Program-made: the position numbers and the translations under genes
Shown here: piece by piece, positions 41,569 through 50,021 of the stretch
Position numbering within the stretch: position 1 is the first letter of the stretch
Layout: each line of letters begins with the position of its first letter
Origin: Kiritimatiellia bacterium
GTDB lineage: Bacteria; Verrucomicrobiota; Kiritimatiellia; RFP12; UBA1067
Length of the DNA stretch: 56,546 nt
Direction: 5' to 3'
NCBI GenBank assembly: GCA_016296065.1
Contig: JAEDKA010000019.1
Location: forward strand, 1 to 56,546
The notes under the pieces: generated by a model
What the model saw: the letters and a program-made list of their open reading frames with translations, nothing else
Databases searched by the model: none
Told to the model about the DNA's origin: nothing

Positions 41569-44500
41569 GAATCGAGAAGTGCGACGACGCCGGCCTCGAG
41601 GAGTGCGCGAAGGTTCTTCTTGCGGGCGGGGTGGCCGTGATACCTACGGACACGGTATACGGTCTTGCCGCGCATCCGTCCTTCCCGGACGCGGTGGAGC
41701 GGCTGTACACGATAAAGGGCCGCGAGGCGAAGAAGCCGATCGCGCTGCTCGCCTCCGACGCGGAAGCGGTCGAGCGCTTCGGGTATCCTATCGCCGGCCG
41801 TGCCAAGGAGCTGGTCAAGTTCTGGCCTGGCGCGCTGACGCTGGTCATTGGGGCGGAGGGGTTCCGCGTTCCGGACCACGGCTGGACGCGCCGCCTTCTC
41901 GCGAAGTGCGGCGGACTTCTGCGCGTCACGAGCGCGAACCTTTCGGGGCGGCGTCCCGCGACTGACGCGCCGGCGGCGCTGGCGGACGTAGGACTCTCGG
42001 CGGACATAGTCGTCGACGACGGTGTGAGCCCCGGCGGAGTGCCGTCCACTGTCGTGCGCGTATCGCCAGACGGCGCGACGGAAGTCCTCCGCGCCGGTGC
42101 GATTGCCACTAAGTTGAAAAAGGTTGCGCATACGTTTGCGGCCGTCGCCGCGTTCGCCGCGCTGAACGGAGGGCTTATGGCCGGATACGACTTCGAAAAG
42201 GCATGGGACGAGGTGTCGCGCGCGCAGATGAAGAATCTGCCGCGCACCGTCACGAACAAGGTCGAGGAGATTGAGCGAGAGGCGACGAAGGTGGAACGCT
42301 GGCCGGACGCCGCGCGCGCGTTTCTCGTGCGCGAAGACGCGATGCGCCAGTTCACCGACGACGAGTCGCGTCCCGACGAATGGCTCCCCGCGTTCGCCGC
42401 GTCCGTCGACGCGAAGCCCGCTCCGCTCCAGGCCGTCCTCCAGCTCCACCTCGCGCACACATATCAGGCGAACTCCCGCCAGTGGCGCTGGGGGGGCGCG
42501 GCGCCGACGAAGCTTGACGACGAGGCCGCGAAGGATAAGATGCCGCCGTGGTCTCCCGAGAAGATCGCCGCGACGCTTGAGTCGCAGTTCGGGAAGGTGT
42601 TCGCGCATTCCGACGAACTCAAGAAGATGAAGCTTGACGACTGGTCGGCTCTCTTCAGCCGCGGCACATGGCCCGCGCAGTACTGTCCGACGCTCTTCGA
42701 CTTCGCCGTGCGCGACGCGATTCAGTTCTACGGCAGCACGATTCCCGACAAGACGCTCGAAAAAGGACTCGCGCTCTATGACGCGCTTATCGAGTTCCAC
42801 CGCGCGGACGGGAACCTCGACGCGTGGGCGATGGCGGAGATTCAGCGCGCGGAATATATCAGGGCGTTCGATGAAAAGCCTGAGAAGGCGCGGAATGCAG
42901 AGTTCGAGGAGTTTATAGACGGATTCCTCAAGGATTACGACGGCAAAACTGAAGTCGTTGCCATTGCCGCAGCAAAGAAGGCGGATTTGCTGATGACGGC
43001 GCACCGAGACGGTGCACCTCCTTGTGGAGACGCCAAGGAGGTGGAGCTTCCAGCTCCGCCACAATCTAAAGCCAGCTGTTTCATCGCGGCTCACGATCTC
43101 GCCGCCTCGTATGCCGAGAAGTGGCCCAAGTCGCCTGGAGGGAAGATGTGTGCCAACATAGTCGCAGACATCGAGGCGCAGAGTCTCGACGTAGAAGTCG
43201 AGCGCAACTGGTGCGCGCCGTGGCCGCAGATAGAAGTCAAGGCGAAGAATCTCGACGAGGTTCATTTCCGCCTCGTGCGCGTCAGCTTCGACGATCTCGT
43301 GAAGGACTGCTCGATAGGCGAAGATGTGTACAGCAGCGATGCACGGTCTGCAGTCAAGGACAAGTATCTGAAGCTCGCCCCCGCGAAAGAATGGACGGAG
43401 AAACTCGATTTGAAGCCAGACTATGCCGAACAGAAGTTCACCTGCCCCGTTCCGCAGGGCCTGCCATGCGGACACTACGTCCTCTTCGCCGCCGCGAACG
43501 AGAAGTTCGGCGCCGACAATCAGCCGCTCTTCGCCCAGTATGTCACAGTCACACCGCTTGCGCTTGCGATGAAGACGGGCAACGGCGAGTTCGGCGGAAC
43601 CGTCTACCGCGCGGAATCTGGCGAGCCGGTCGAGGGTGCGAAGGTGGAGCTGTGGGGGTATCCGCTAAAGGGCGGACGCTTTGAGGTCCTGCGCGAAACA
43701 TACGTCACGGACAGCAACGGCGAGTTCAAGGCCGAGGTTGCGAAGAAGGGCGAGTACAATGCGCTGAACCGGCATGTGCGCGTCATTCATGACGGAGCCG
43801 AGGTTCTCTCTCTCGGCAACGAGGGGTCTGGCTACATCTACGAGGACAGCAAGGCCGTCGAGTTCATCGACCTCTTCACGGACCGTTCGCTCTACCGTCC
43901 TGGCCAGGAGATCAAGGTCAAGGGAATCGCCTACCATGCCGATCCGTTCACGCGCGACTTCCGCACTCAGACGAATATGACCGTCCGGCTGATATTGAGT
44001 GATCCGAACGGAAAGGAAGTCGCCTCGGTGAAGCTCAGACCCAACAAGTGGGGTTCGTTCACGCACACGTTTGCGGCGCCGGCCGACCGCTTGACGGGAT
44101 CATACCGAATCAACGCCTGGTATCTTCTTGAGGATGGCCGGAAAGGCGAAGGGTTCAGGTCGGTGAACATCGAGGAGTACAAGCGTCCGAAGTTCACGGC
44201 GTCGTTCGAGGGGGCGCCTGAGAAGGCGGAGCTCGGCAAGCCCGTGACGGTGACTGGCAAGGCGCTCACGTATTCGGGCCTTCCCGTCCAGCGCGCGAAG
44301 GTGAAGTGGAACGTCGAGCGCGAGACGCGCTATCCCGGCTGGTGGCGCTGGTTCTGCGTGGACAATGACGACGACGGAGAGAACTTCGTCGGAGAAGGCG
44401 AGACGGAGACGGACGAGAACGGCGTCTTCAAGGTGACGTTCACGCCTGTCGCCTCGCCGACTGCCGACCTCTCGGGGGATCCGTCGTTCGAGTTCACCGT

Positions 44501-47500
44501 GACGGCGAATGTAACGGACGATACGGGCGAGGAGCGCAGCGCGGCGGAGTCGTTCGAGATCGGGACCGTCCAGTGGCGCGCGAGCGTCTGGGCGGAAGGC
44601 AATTGGCATACGCCTGAAAAGGGCGTGCCGGTACGGGTGACGGTTAGTTCGCTCGCGGGCGCGAAGCTCCCGGTCGAGGGAACGCTCAAGGCGTTTCGCC
44701 TTGTCGCGCCTGAGCGTCCGGTGAGGAAGCCGGCGGGCAGCGGACGATATGGATACGGCAGGGATGAGAAGGGGCCGTGGGATTGGAGGACATGGGATGT
44801 CGGCGAAGAGGTGGCGTCGGTTGATATTGGCGATGACGGCGCGCTCGGTGATCGCGCCCTACCACTTCCTGTCGGTGCATACCGCCTTGTGTTCGAGACG
44901 AAGGACCCGAACGGCAAGACGGTGAAGGACATCAACCACGTCTGCGTGTTCGATCCTAAGGCCGGTAGGGCGGGCGCGCCGCGCACGCCGACATTCTTCT
45001 GCGCCGAGAAGACGACGGTAAAGGTCGGCGAAACATTGCGCGCATACTGGGGCACGGGTTACGAAACAGGCGTTGTCCGCGTCCGCATAACGAACAACCG
45101 CAAGGTCATTTTCGACGAATTGCGCGAATCGACCTCGTGGCTCTACGAACTTCCCGTCAAGGACGAGCATCGCGGCGAGATAAGGATCGAGACTACGTTT
45201 GTCCGTGAAAACCGGCTGTACACGGATGGTACGACATTCAGCATCCCGTGGGACAACAAGTACCTCGACATCAAGGCGGAGCATCTCACGAGCAAGCTCA
45301 ACCCCGGCAAGGAGGAGACGTGGAAGTTCAAGGTGTCCGGTCCGTCGGAAGTCCTCGCCTTTATGTACGACCGCTCGCTTGATGCATACAAGTGGCACAA
45401 CGTCTCGACCGGATTCTCCGACCACTTTACGCCGTACGAGCGGTATCTGATGAGTCCGACCCTGCAGAACGCGACGAAGGATTTGTACCGCCTCGACGGT
45501 CGCTTCACGATCAAACGGCAGGTAGCTGATTTCTCATGGCCGTCGTGGAAGATCGTCCCTTCGCGATACGGAAACATTCGGATGAAGAGAGCGCTGGGTT
45601 CGCGTAATGTCATGATGAGTGCCGGATTTGCCGGTTCGATTGAAATGGCAGAGTGCGAAGAAGTTGACATGTGCGCCGAGCCGGCGATGGCTCCGGTCGA
45701 AAGGAAGATGCTGATGAAGGCCGATGCAGGCAAGCCGTCCGGAGACGGCGAAGGCCCCGAAGTCGCACCGCGCAAGAACCTGAAGGAGACGGCGTTCTTC
45801 TTCCCCGATCTTGAGACGGACGCTGACGGCAATGTCTCGTTTACATTCACCGCGCCAGACGCGCTCACGGGCTGGAAGCTTTTGATGGTAGCGCATGACA
45901 ACGACCTCCGCGGCGGAATCTTCCGCAACGACGAAATCGTGACGACGAAGCCGCTAATGTGCGAGCCGAATCCGCCGCGCTTTGCACGCGAAGGAGACGA
46001 CTTCCTCTTCGCCGTCAAGGTGACGAACACCGAGGATTCGCCGCAGAGCGGCGAAGTTTCGCTTGAGCTTGAAGAACTCGGCGGTGGTCGAAAGTCGGAA
46101 GTCGCAACGATTGTCGGAAGCCGGGTGCCGAATGTCGAAAAGCCTGGCGGCGACAGTCAGCAGTCGACATGCGACAGTCGTGACGACAGGCGACTTGCGA
46201 CTTGCGACATGCAGACTTTCAATCTTCTTCCCCACGAGTCGCGGGTGTTCGAGTTCAAGCTCTCGATTCCCGACGGCTGCGGATACCTCAAGTACGTCGC
46301 GAAGGCGAAGGGCGAGAAGTTCTCCGACGGCGAGGAGGGCGTTCTGCCAGTCCTTTCACGGCGCATTCTCGTGCGCGAGGCGGTGCAGCTCAACGTGCGC
46401 GGGAACGCGACGAAGCACTTTGCGCTCACCAACCTGATTACAAGCGCGGGTTCTGATACGATCCGCCATCAGGACCTTACTGTGCGCGCCGTGTCGCGTC
46501 CGGCGTGGTACGCGGTGCTGTCGCTTCCGTACCTGATGGAGTTTCCGCACGAGTGCTGCGAGCAGACGTTCAGCCGCTACTACGCGAACGCGCTTGGAGC
46601 GCACATCGCGAATTCCGATCCGCGCATCCGCGCGATGTTCGACGAATGGAAAGCCGCGGGCGCGCAGGCGCTGAAGAGTCCGCTCGAGACTGACGAGCAC
46701 CTCAAGTCGATCGCGCTTGAGGAGACGCCGTGGGTGCGCGAGGCGGAGCACGAGACCGCGGCGCGCGCGAGGCTCGGCGATCTTTTCGGCGAGGACAGGC
46801 TCAAGGGCGAGCAGGCGCGCTGCAGCGAGAAGCTAGCGCTTTCGCGCAACGGCGACGGACGCTGGCCGTGGTTCCCTGGCGGACCTTCCTCGGACTACAT
46901 CACGCTCTACATCCTCACCGGCTTCGCGCGGCTCAACCACCTGGCGGGTCTTGCATACCCGGAGTTCTTTGAGTCTGCCGTTGAGGCGCTCGACCGCGAA
47001 GTGTCGAAGGACGTCAAGGAACGGCTGTACCGCGAGAAGCACGACGGGATTCCGTTCTGCGTGAACGGATTCGACATCCGCTGGATGTATTTCCATTCCT
47101 TCGCCGGTGTCGCGCCCTCTAAGGACAGGGAGCCGGAGAGGCTGTTCGTCGCGCATCTCAGGAGGGAGTGGATTGGGCTTGGACTCGAATCGCAGGCTCT
47201 CGCGGCGGTAGCGATGAAGCGGCGCGGGGAGGCCGCGCTTGCGAACGAGATCATGGCTTCGATAAAGGAGCGCGGAGTCCTCTCCGAGGAGCTGGGAATG
47301 TACTGGAAGGTTCCGTACTTCTTCTCTTCGAGCGTCTTTGCGGCACCCGTGTCGACGCAGGCGCTCATAGTCGAGGCGTTCCGCGAGGTGACGGGCGACG
47401 AAGAGAGCGCGGAGGCGTGCAACGTGTGGCTTCTCAAGCAGAAGCAGACGCAGGACTGGACGACTACGGCTGCGACTGCGGACGCGATATACGCGCTTAT

Positions 47501-48194
47501 GCTCGGCGGCGGCGCGGATCTCCTTGCGGGCGACACGCTTGCCGAGGTGACGCTTGGCGGGGTGAAGGTCCCTGCTGAAAACGCCGAAAAGGGCACGGGG
47601 ATGTACTCGCACCGCTACGCATCAGATGAGATCAAGCCCGAGATGGGCGAGATAACTTTTACCGGCGCGGGCGAAAAGGGCGTTGCGTGGGGAGGCGTGC
47701 ACTGGAGCTACTTCGAGGACGTGCTGAAGGTCCGCGCCCACGAGCCGAAGGAACTCCGGATCGAGAAGAAGTACTACAAGAAGACGAAAGGCGCAGAGGG
47801 AACGCGGCTCGCGGCGATAGGCGAGGCGCTTGAGCCCGGCGACGAGCTTGTGGCGCGGCTCGAGATCACGAGCGACCGCAGCTACGAGTTCGTGCACGTC
47901 TCCGACGGACGCCCCGCGTGCGCCGAGCCGGTGGATGTCATCTCGCGCTACAAGTGGCAGGACGGCGTGGGGTACTATCAGTCGACCAAGGACACTGCGA
48001 CGCACTACTACATCGACAGGCTGAACAAGGGAGTGTTCGTGCTGGAGACGTCGTACCGCGTGCAGCAGAAGGGCGTCTTCGCCGGCGGCATCGCGACGAT
48101 ACAGTGCATGTACGCGCCGGAGTTCACTGCGCACTCCACTGCGGAGACGGTGCGCGTCACATCTGCCGCGCGGGAGGACTCCGACGGCCGGTAG
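41565..48194 (+). CDS. TsaC (YrdC/Sua5)-alpha-2-macroglobulin continuous ORF
   Basis: A 2209-codon frame. Residues 1-183 are a full TsaC/YrdC domain (VIPTDTVYGLAAH, YTIKGREAKKPIALL, LLRVTSANLSG, GGVPSTVVR), which makes threonylcarbamoyl-AMP for tRNA t6A. There is no stop. Residues 184-206 (KKVAHTFAAVAAFAALNGGLMA) look like a signal peptide whose first codon is TTG 42114. The rest is a bacterial alpha-2-macroglobulin: MG-type domains, the LETDADGNVSFTFTAPDALTGWKLL region, and the thioester motif CCEQ (1664-1667, canonical CxEQ). Such proteins trap proteases in the periplasm. Either a fusion is made or A2M starts separately at TTG 42114. Repeats are inserted at 43001 and 46085. Confidence 0.85.
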   Translation: MRIEKCDDAGLEECAKVLLAGGVAVIPTDTVYGLAAHPSFPDAVERLYTIKGREAKKPIALLASDAEAVERFGYPIAGRAKELVKFWPGALTLVIGAEGFRVPDHGWTRRLLAKCGGLLRVTSANLSGRRPATDAPAALADVGLSADIVVDDGVSPGGVPSTVVRVSPDGATEVLRAGAIATKLKKVAHTFAAVAAFAALNGGLMAGYDFEKAWDEVSRAQMKNLPRTVTNKVEEIEREATKVERWPDAARAFLVREDAMRQFTDDESRPDEWLPAFAASVDAKPAPLQAVLQLHLAHTYQANSRQWRWGGAAPTKLDDEAAKDKMPPWSPEKIAATLESQFGKVFAHSDELKKMKLDDWSALFSRGTWPAQYCPTLFDFAVRDAIQFYGSTIPDKTLEKGLALYDALIEFHRADGNLDAWAMAEIQRAEYIRAFDEKPEKARNAEFEEFIDGFLKDYDGKTEVVAIAAAKKADLLMTAHRDGAPPCGDAKEVELPAPPQSKASCFIAAHDLAASYAEKWPKSPGGKMCANIVADIEAQSLDVEVERNWCAPWPQIEVKAKNLDEVHFRLVRVSFDDLVKDCSIGEDVYSSDARSAVKDKYLKLAPAKEWTEKLDLKPDYAEQKFTCPVPQGLPCGHYVLFAAANEKFGADNQPLFAQYVTVTPLALAMKTGNGEFGGTVYRAESGEPVEGAKVELWGYPLKGGRFEVLRETYVTDSNGEFKAEVAKKGEYNALNRHVRVIHDGAEVLSLGNEGSGYIYEDSKAVEFIDLFTDRSLYRPGQEIKVKGIAYHADPFTRDFRTQTNMTVRLILSDPNGKEVASVKLRPNKWGSFTHTFAAPADRLTGSYRINAWYLLEDGRKGEGFRSVNIEEYKRPKFTASFEGAPEKAELGKPVTVTGKALTYSGLPVQRAKVKWNVERETRYPGWWRWFCVDNDDDGENFVGEGETETDENGVFKVTFTPVASPTADLSGDPSFEFTVTANVTDDTGEERSAAESFEIGTVQWRASVWAEGNWHTPEKGVPVRVTVSSLAGAKLPVEGTLKAFRLVAPERPVRKPAGSGRYGYGRDEKGPWDWRTWDVGEEVASVDIGDDGALGDRALPLPVGAYRLVFETKDPNGKTVKDINHVCVFDPKAGRAGAPRTPTFFCAEKTTVKVGETLRAYWGTGYETGVVRVRITNNRKVIFDELRESTSWLYELPVKDEHRGEIRIETTFVRENRLYTDGTTFSIPWDNKYLDIKAEHLTSKLNPGKEETWKFKVSGPSEVLAFMYDRSLDAYKWHNVSTGFSDHFTPYERYLMSPTLQNATKDLYRLDGRFTIKRQVADFSWPSWKIVPSRYGNIRMKRALGSRNVMMSAGFAGSIEMAECEEVDMCAEPAMAPVERKMLMKADAGKPSGDGEGPEVAPRKNLKETAFFFPDLETDADGNVSFTFTAPDALTGWKLLMVAHDNDLRGGIFRNDEIVTTKPLMCEPNPPRFAREGDDFLFAVKVTNTEDSPQSGEVSLELEELGGGRKSEVATIVGSRVPNVEKPGGDSQQSTCDSRDDRRLATCDMQTFNLLPHESRVFEFKLSIPDGCGYLKYVAKAKGEKFSDGEEGVLPVLSRRILVREAVQLNVRGNATKHFALTNLITSAGSDTIRHQDLTVRAVSRPAWYAVLSLPYLMEFPHECCEQTFSRYYANALGAHIANSDPRIRAMFDEWKAAGAQALKSPLETDEHLKSIALEETPWVREAEHETAARARLGDLFGEDRLKGEQARCSEKLALSRNGDGRWPWFPGGPSSDYITLYILTGFARLNHLAGLAYPEFFESAVEALDREVSKDVKERLYREKHDGIPFCVNGFDIRWMYFHSFAGVAPSKDREPERLFVAHLRREWIGLGLESQALAAVAMKRRGEAALANEIMASIKERGVLSEELGMYWKVPYFFSSSVFAAPVSTQALIVEAFREVTGDEESAEACNVWLLKQKQTQDWTTTAATADAIYALMLGGGADLLAGDTLAEVTLGGVKVPAENAEKGTGMYSHRYASDEIKPEMGEITFTGAGEKGVAWGGVHWSYFEDVLKVRAHEPKELRIEKKYYKKTKGAEGTRLAAIGEALEPGDELVARLEITSDRSYEFVHVSDGRPACAEPVDVISRYKWQDGVGYYQSTKDTATHYYIDRLNKGVFVLETSYRVQQKGVFAGGIATIQCMYAPEFTAHSTAETVRVTSAAREDSDGR
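43001..43062 (+). repeat. Palindromic element inserted in frame in the macroglobulin gene
   Basis: Three hairpins in succession: GCACC/GGTGC (43001-43015), CACCTCCTTG/CAAGGAGGTG (43015-43043, 10 bp), and GGTGGAGCT/AGCTCCGCC with a TCC loop (43040-43060). It encodes about 20 residues without breaking the frame and is related to the 8515 element. Confidence 0.75.
46085..46216 (+). repeat. Heptamer-rich insertion in the macroglobulin gene
   Basis: GTCGAAA, GTCGGAA, GTCGCAA-type units are followed by CGACAGT, CGACTTG, CGACTTG, CGACATG. It encodes Ser/Thr/Asp/Arg-rich, non-conserved residues about 1507-1551 between two conserved macroglobulin domains. Confidence 0.7.
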
Positions 48195-48223
48195 CGGGTT
48201 GCAGGCCTCGTGCGGCGGCTCTT

Positions 48224-48685
48224 TCAGGGCAGGTGCAATTCGCGTTTCGCGGGTCTGCGGCCCGGGAGCGCGCCTCCGTTCTCGGCCTTGAGGCGTGCGA
48301 CGAGGGAGGAGACCGAGGCGGACCACTTCGCGGCGTTAGCGGGATTGTAGCGGCGGCCGAACGCGGCGATGTCGCCGCGGTAGTGCTTCCGCACCGTTCC
48401 GGCGGCCCAGTAGCCCTGGACGTAGAACGACTTCACGCCGTCGCGGTAGCGGTGCGCGCGATGTCCGGAGTTCATCGGCCCGCCGATGCCGAATTCGAGA
48501 CCGGGGCGTCCGTTCTCGTGCCGCCGTATCGCGGCGAGGAGCCATGTCGCGTCCTCGTCGAGGTCGTAGTTCACGGCGATCTGGCGTATCATTCGCCATT
48601 CTGCGGCGGGTATGAGCGCGGATTTTCCCGCTGCGTGGGTCGCGGAGGAGAGGATGGCAGCCAGAAAAAGAATTTTAAGTTTCAC
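48224..48685 (-). CDS. Secreted lysozyme-like (putative transglycosylase) protein
   Basis: A 153-residue protein from GTG 48685, with a signal peptide (KLKILFLAAILSSATHA). The mature part has a lysozyme-like helical pattern: WLLAAIRRHENGRPG with the possible catalytic Glu, FGIGGP, AHRYRDGVKSFYVQGYWAAGTVRKHY, and FGRRYNPANAAKWSASVSSLV. The YNP..W pattern occurs in small peptidoglycan hydrolases. The GTG is 7 nt from a TATAAT and has no ribosome site. An upstream ATG in the same frame lies before the promoter and is rejected. Convergent with the macroglobulin gene. Confidence 0.55.
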   Translation of the reverse strand: MKLKILFLAAILSSATHAAGKSALIPAAEWRMIRQIAVNYDLDEDATWLLAAIRRHENGRPGLEFGIGGPMNSGHRAHRYRDGVKSFYVQGYWAAGTVRKHYRGDIAAFGRRYNPANAAKWSASVSSLVARLKAENGGALPGRRPAKRELHLP

Positions 48686-48692
48686 GCACACG

Positions 48693-48701
48693 ATTATACC
48701 A
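48693..48701 (-). promoter_or_regulatory. Divergent promoter (minus), predicted leaderless start
   Basis: The minus strand reads TGGTATAAT, with the hexamer at 48698-48693; seven bases to GTG 48685. The divergent -10 at 48710-48715 is only 11 bp away. Confidence 0.65.
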
Positions 48702-48706
48702 TAAAG

Positions 48707-48715
48707 TGATATAAT
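48707..48715 (+). promoter_or_regulatory. Divergent promoter (plus)
   Basis: TGATATAAT, with the hexamer at 48710-48715. The leader of about 33 nt is AT-rich and ends with GGGAGG before ATG 48755. Transcription from the two facing promoters would interfere sterically. Confidence 0.6.
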
Positions 48716-48754
48716 AATGCACATTGACCTTTAAAATATAAAAGGGAGGAACCT

Positions 48755-49120
48755 ATGAAGAAACTGATGATGGTCGCCGCGGTCGCCATGGCGGCGGTGT
48801 TCGCGAAGGCGGATGTCGCGTGGGACTGGTGGTGCGGAAACGGGCTCAAGAACCCGACAGTCCATCTCGGCATCGGCTGCAAGGCGCTCACTGTGAAGGC
48901 GGCCGAGGTGTCGCTGTTCTACAACGCCACGCCGCTTGTCAGGAGCGGCGCGCAGGTGTGTCTCGGCTTCAACGACTCCGAGAAGGTGTCGTGGGTCCAG
49001 GTCGCGCTCGTGAACCGCGCGACGTCAGCGAAGGTGCAGGTGGGCCTGCTCAACTTCAACGACAACGGATTCCTTCCGTTCTTCCCGTTCTTCAACCTCG
49101 ACAAGAGCCTGTTCGATTGA
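48755..49120 (+). CDS. Small secreted protein with VQVALVN/VQVGLLNFNDNG strands
   Basis: A 121-residue protein. The signal peptide is MKKLMMVAAVAMAAVFAKA. The mature part repeats short amphipathic strands (SWVQVALVNRATSAKVQVGLLNFNDNGFLPFFPFFN), resembling LA_2272-type surface-repeat proteins, which suggests an outer-membrane or surface beta structure. The family call is from memory of this repeat style and is not certain. First in an operon with two thioredoxin-like genes. Confidence 0.6.
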   Translation: MKKLMMVAAVAMAAVFAKADVAWDWWCGNGLKNPTVHLGIGCKALTVKAAEVSLFYNATPLVRSGAQVCLGFNDSEKVSWVQVALVNRATSAKVQVGLLNFNDNGFLPFFPFFNLDKSLFD

Positions 49121-49980
49121 AGCGGGACCTTCTGACTTTCGGCGCGACGGTCCTGTGGGCCGCCGCGGCCGTGGCGGCGCGTCCCGTCGCGTGGGAGAAC
49201 CTCGACGAGGCCCACCATCTCGCGGGGCGCATGGCGTCGTCGGGGTACCTGCGCGGCAAGGTCGTGTACGTCGACTGCCGCGACTACGGCGACAAGGGCG
49301 GCGTCGAGGCGATGCAGCGCATGGAGGAGGCCTGGCAGACGTTCAAGATGAAGCCTTTCGTGATGCTCGGCTCGCACCGCGGCGAGGCGGACGCTGAGAA
49401 GATCAAGCGCATCGCAAAGGGCCTGCGCCTGACGTATCCGATCTACCGCGATGCGGGCATACAGCGCACGAAGGAGCAGGAGGAGGCGGATCCCGAGCGG
49501 ATTGGCTTCGTCTATGTCGTCGAGTGCACGGGCCGCATCCTCTACCGCGGGAAGGACGACCGCCGGGCGTTCGGCGTCGTGGCGAGTGCGCTGATGGCCA
49601 TGAAGACGCCGCAGACGCCGAAGCAGTGGAAGCACTACATCGACTTCGACATCGAGGTCCTTCCGGGGCGAGCGGTGCTGCTGCTTGAGGACTACCGCAA
49701 GGCGTTTCCGAAGGAGTCGCGCGAGTACGACGCCGTCTGGGCGAGGTTTCAGGACGACGAGGAGGTGCGGAGGGTCGCGAAGCTCGAAAGGCTTACGCTG
49801 CAGGCGAAGGACTACGATTTCAAGGACGCGCGCGCGCGGCGGCTGAGCACGGACAAGATCAAGCTCGCGATCGACGCGTTTTCCGACCTCAAGAAGAGCA
49901 AGAACCAGGCTGTCGCCCAGGAGGCGAAGAACTGCATCGCCGAGCTGATGTGGACTTCCGCGCGGCTCGAGGGCATGTGA
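49117..49980 (+). CDS. Exported thioredoxin-fold protein lacking CXXC (paralogue 1)
   Basis: A 287-residue protein. The start is placed at TTG 49117, which overlaps the previous stop (TTGA) and gives a signal peptide (KRDLLTFGATVLWAAAAVAA). WENLDEAHHLAG and LRGKVVYVDCRDYGDK replace the usual WCxxC region, so the redox motif is absent. YPIYRDAGIQ and RIGFVYVVECTGRILYRGKDD fit the later strands of a TlpA-like fold. The C-terminal half is helical. The next gene has the same arrangement. Confidence 0.65.
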   Translation: MKRDLLTFGATVLWAAAAVAARPVAWENLDEAHHLAGRMASSGYLRGKVVYVDCRDYGDKGGVEAMQRMEEAWQTFKMKPFVMLGSHRGEADAEKIKRIAKGLRLTYPIYRDAGIQRTKEQEEADPERIGFVYVVECTGRILYRGKDDRRAFGVVASALMAMKTPQTPKQWKHYIDFDIEVLPGRAVLLLEDYRKAFPKESREYDAVWARFQDDEEVRRVAKLERLTLQAKDYDFKDARARRLSTDKIKLAIDAFSDLKKSKNQAVAQEAKNCIAELMWTSARLEGM

Positions 49981-50021
49981 GGCGGCGAGGGCCGCATCGG
50001 ATTTTCAAAAGGAGAAGAAAA

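Noticed and set aside
48686..48724. Upstream ATG start (48724) of the lysozyme-like gene
   Set aside because: It would place the start before the promoter -10; GTG 48685 gives a clean signal peptide.
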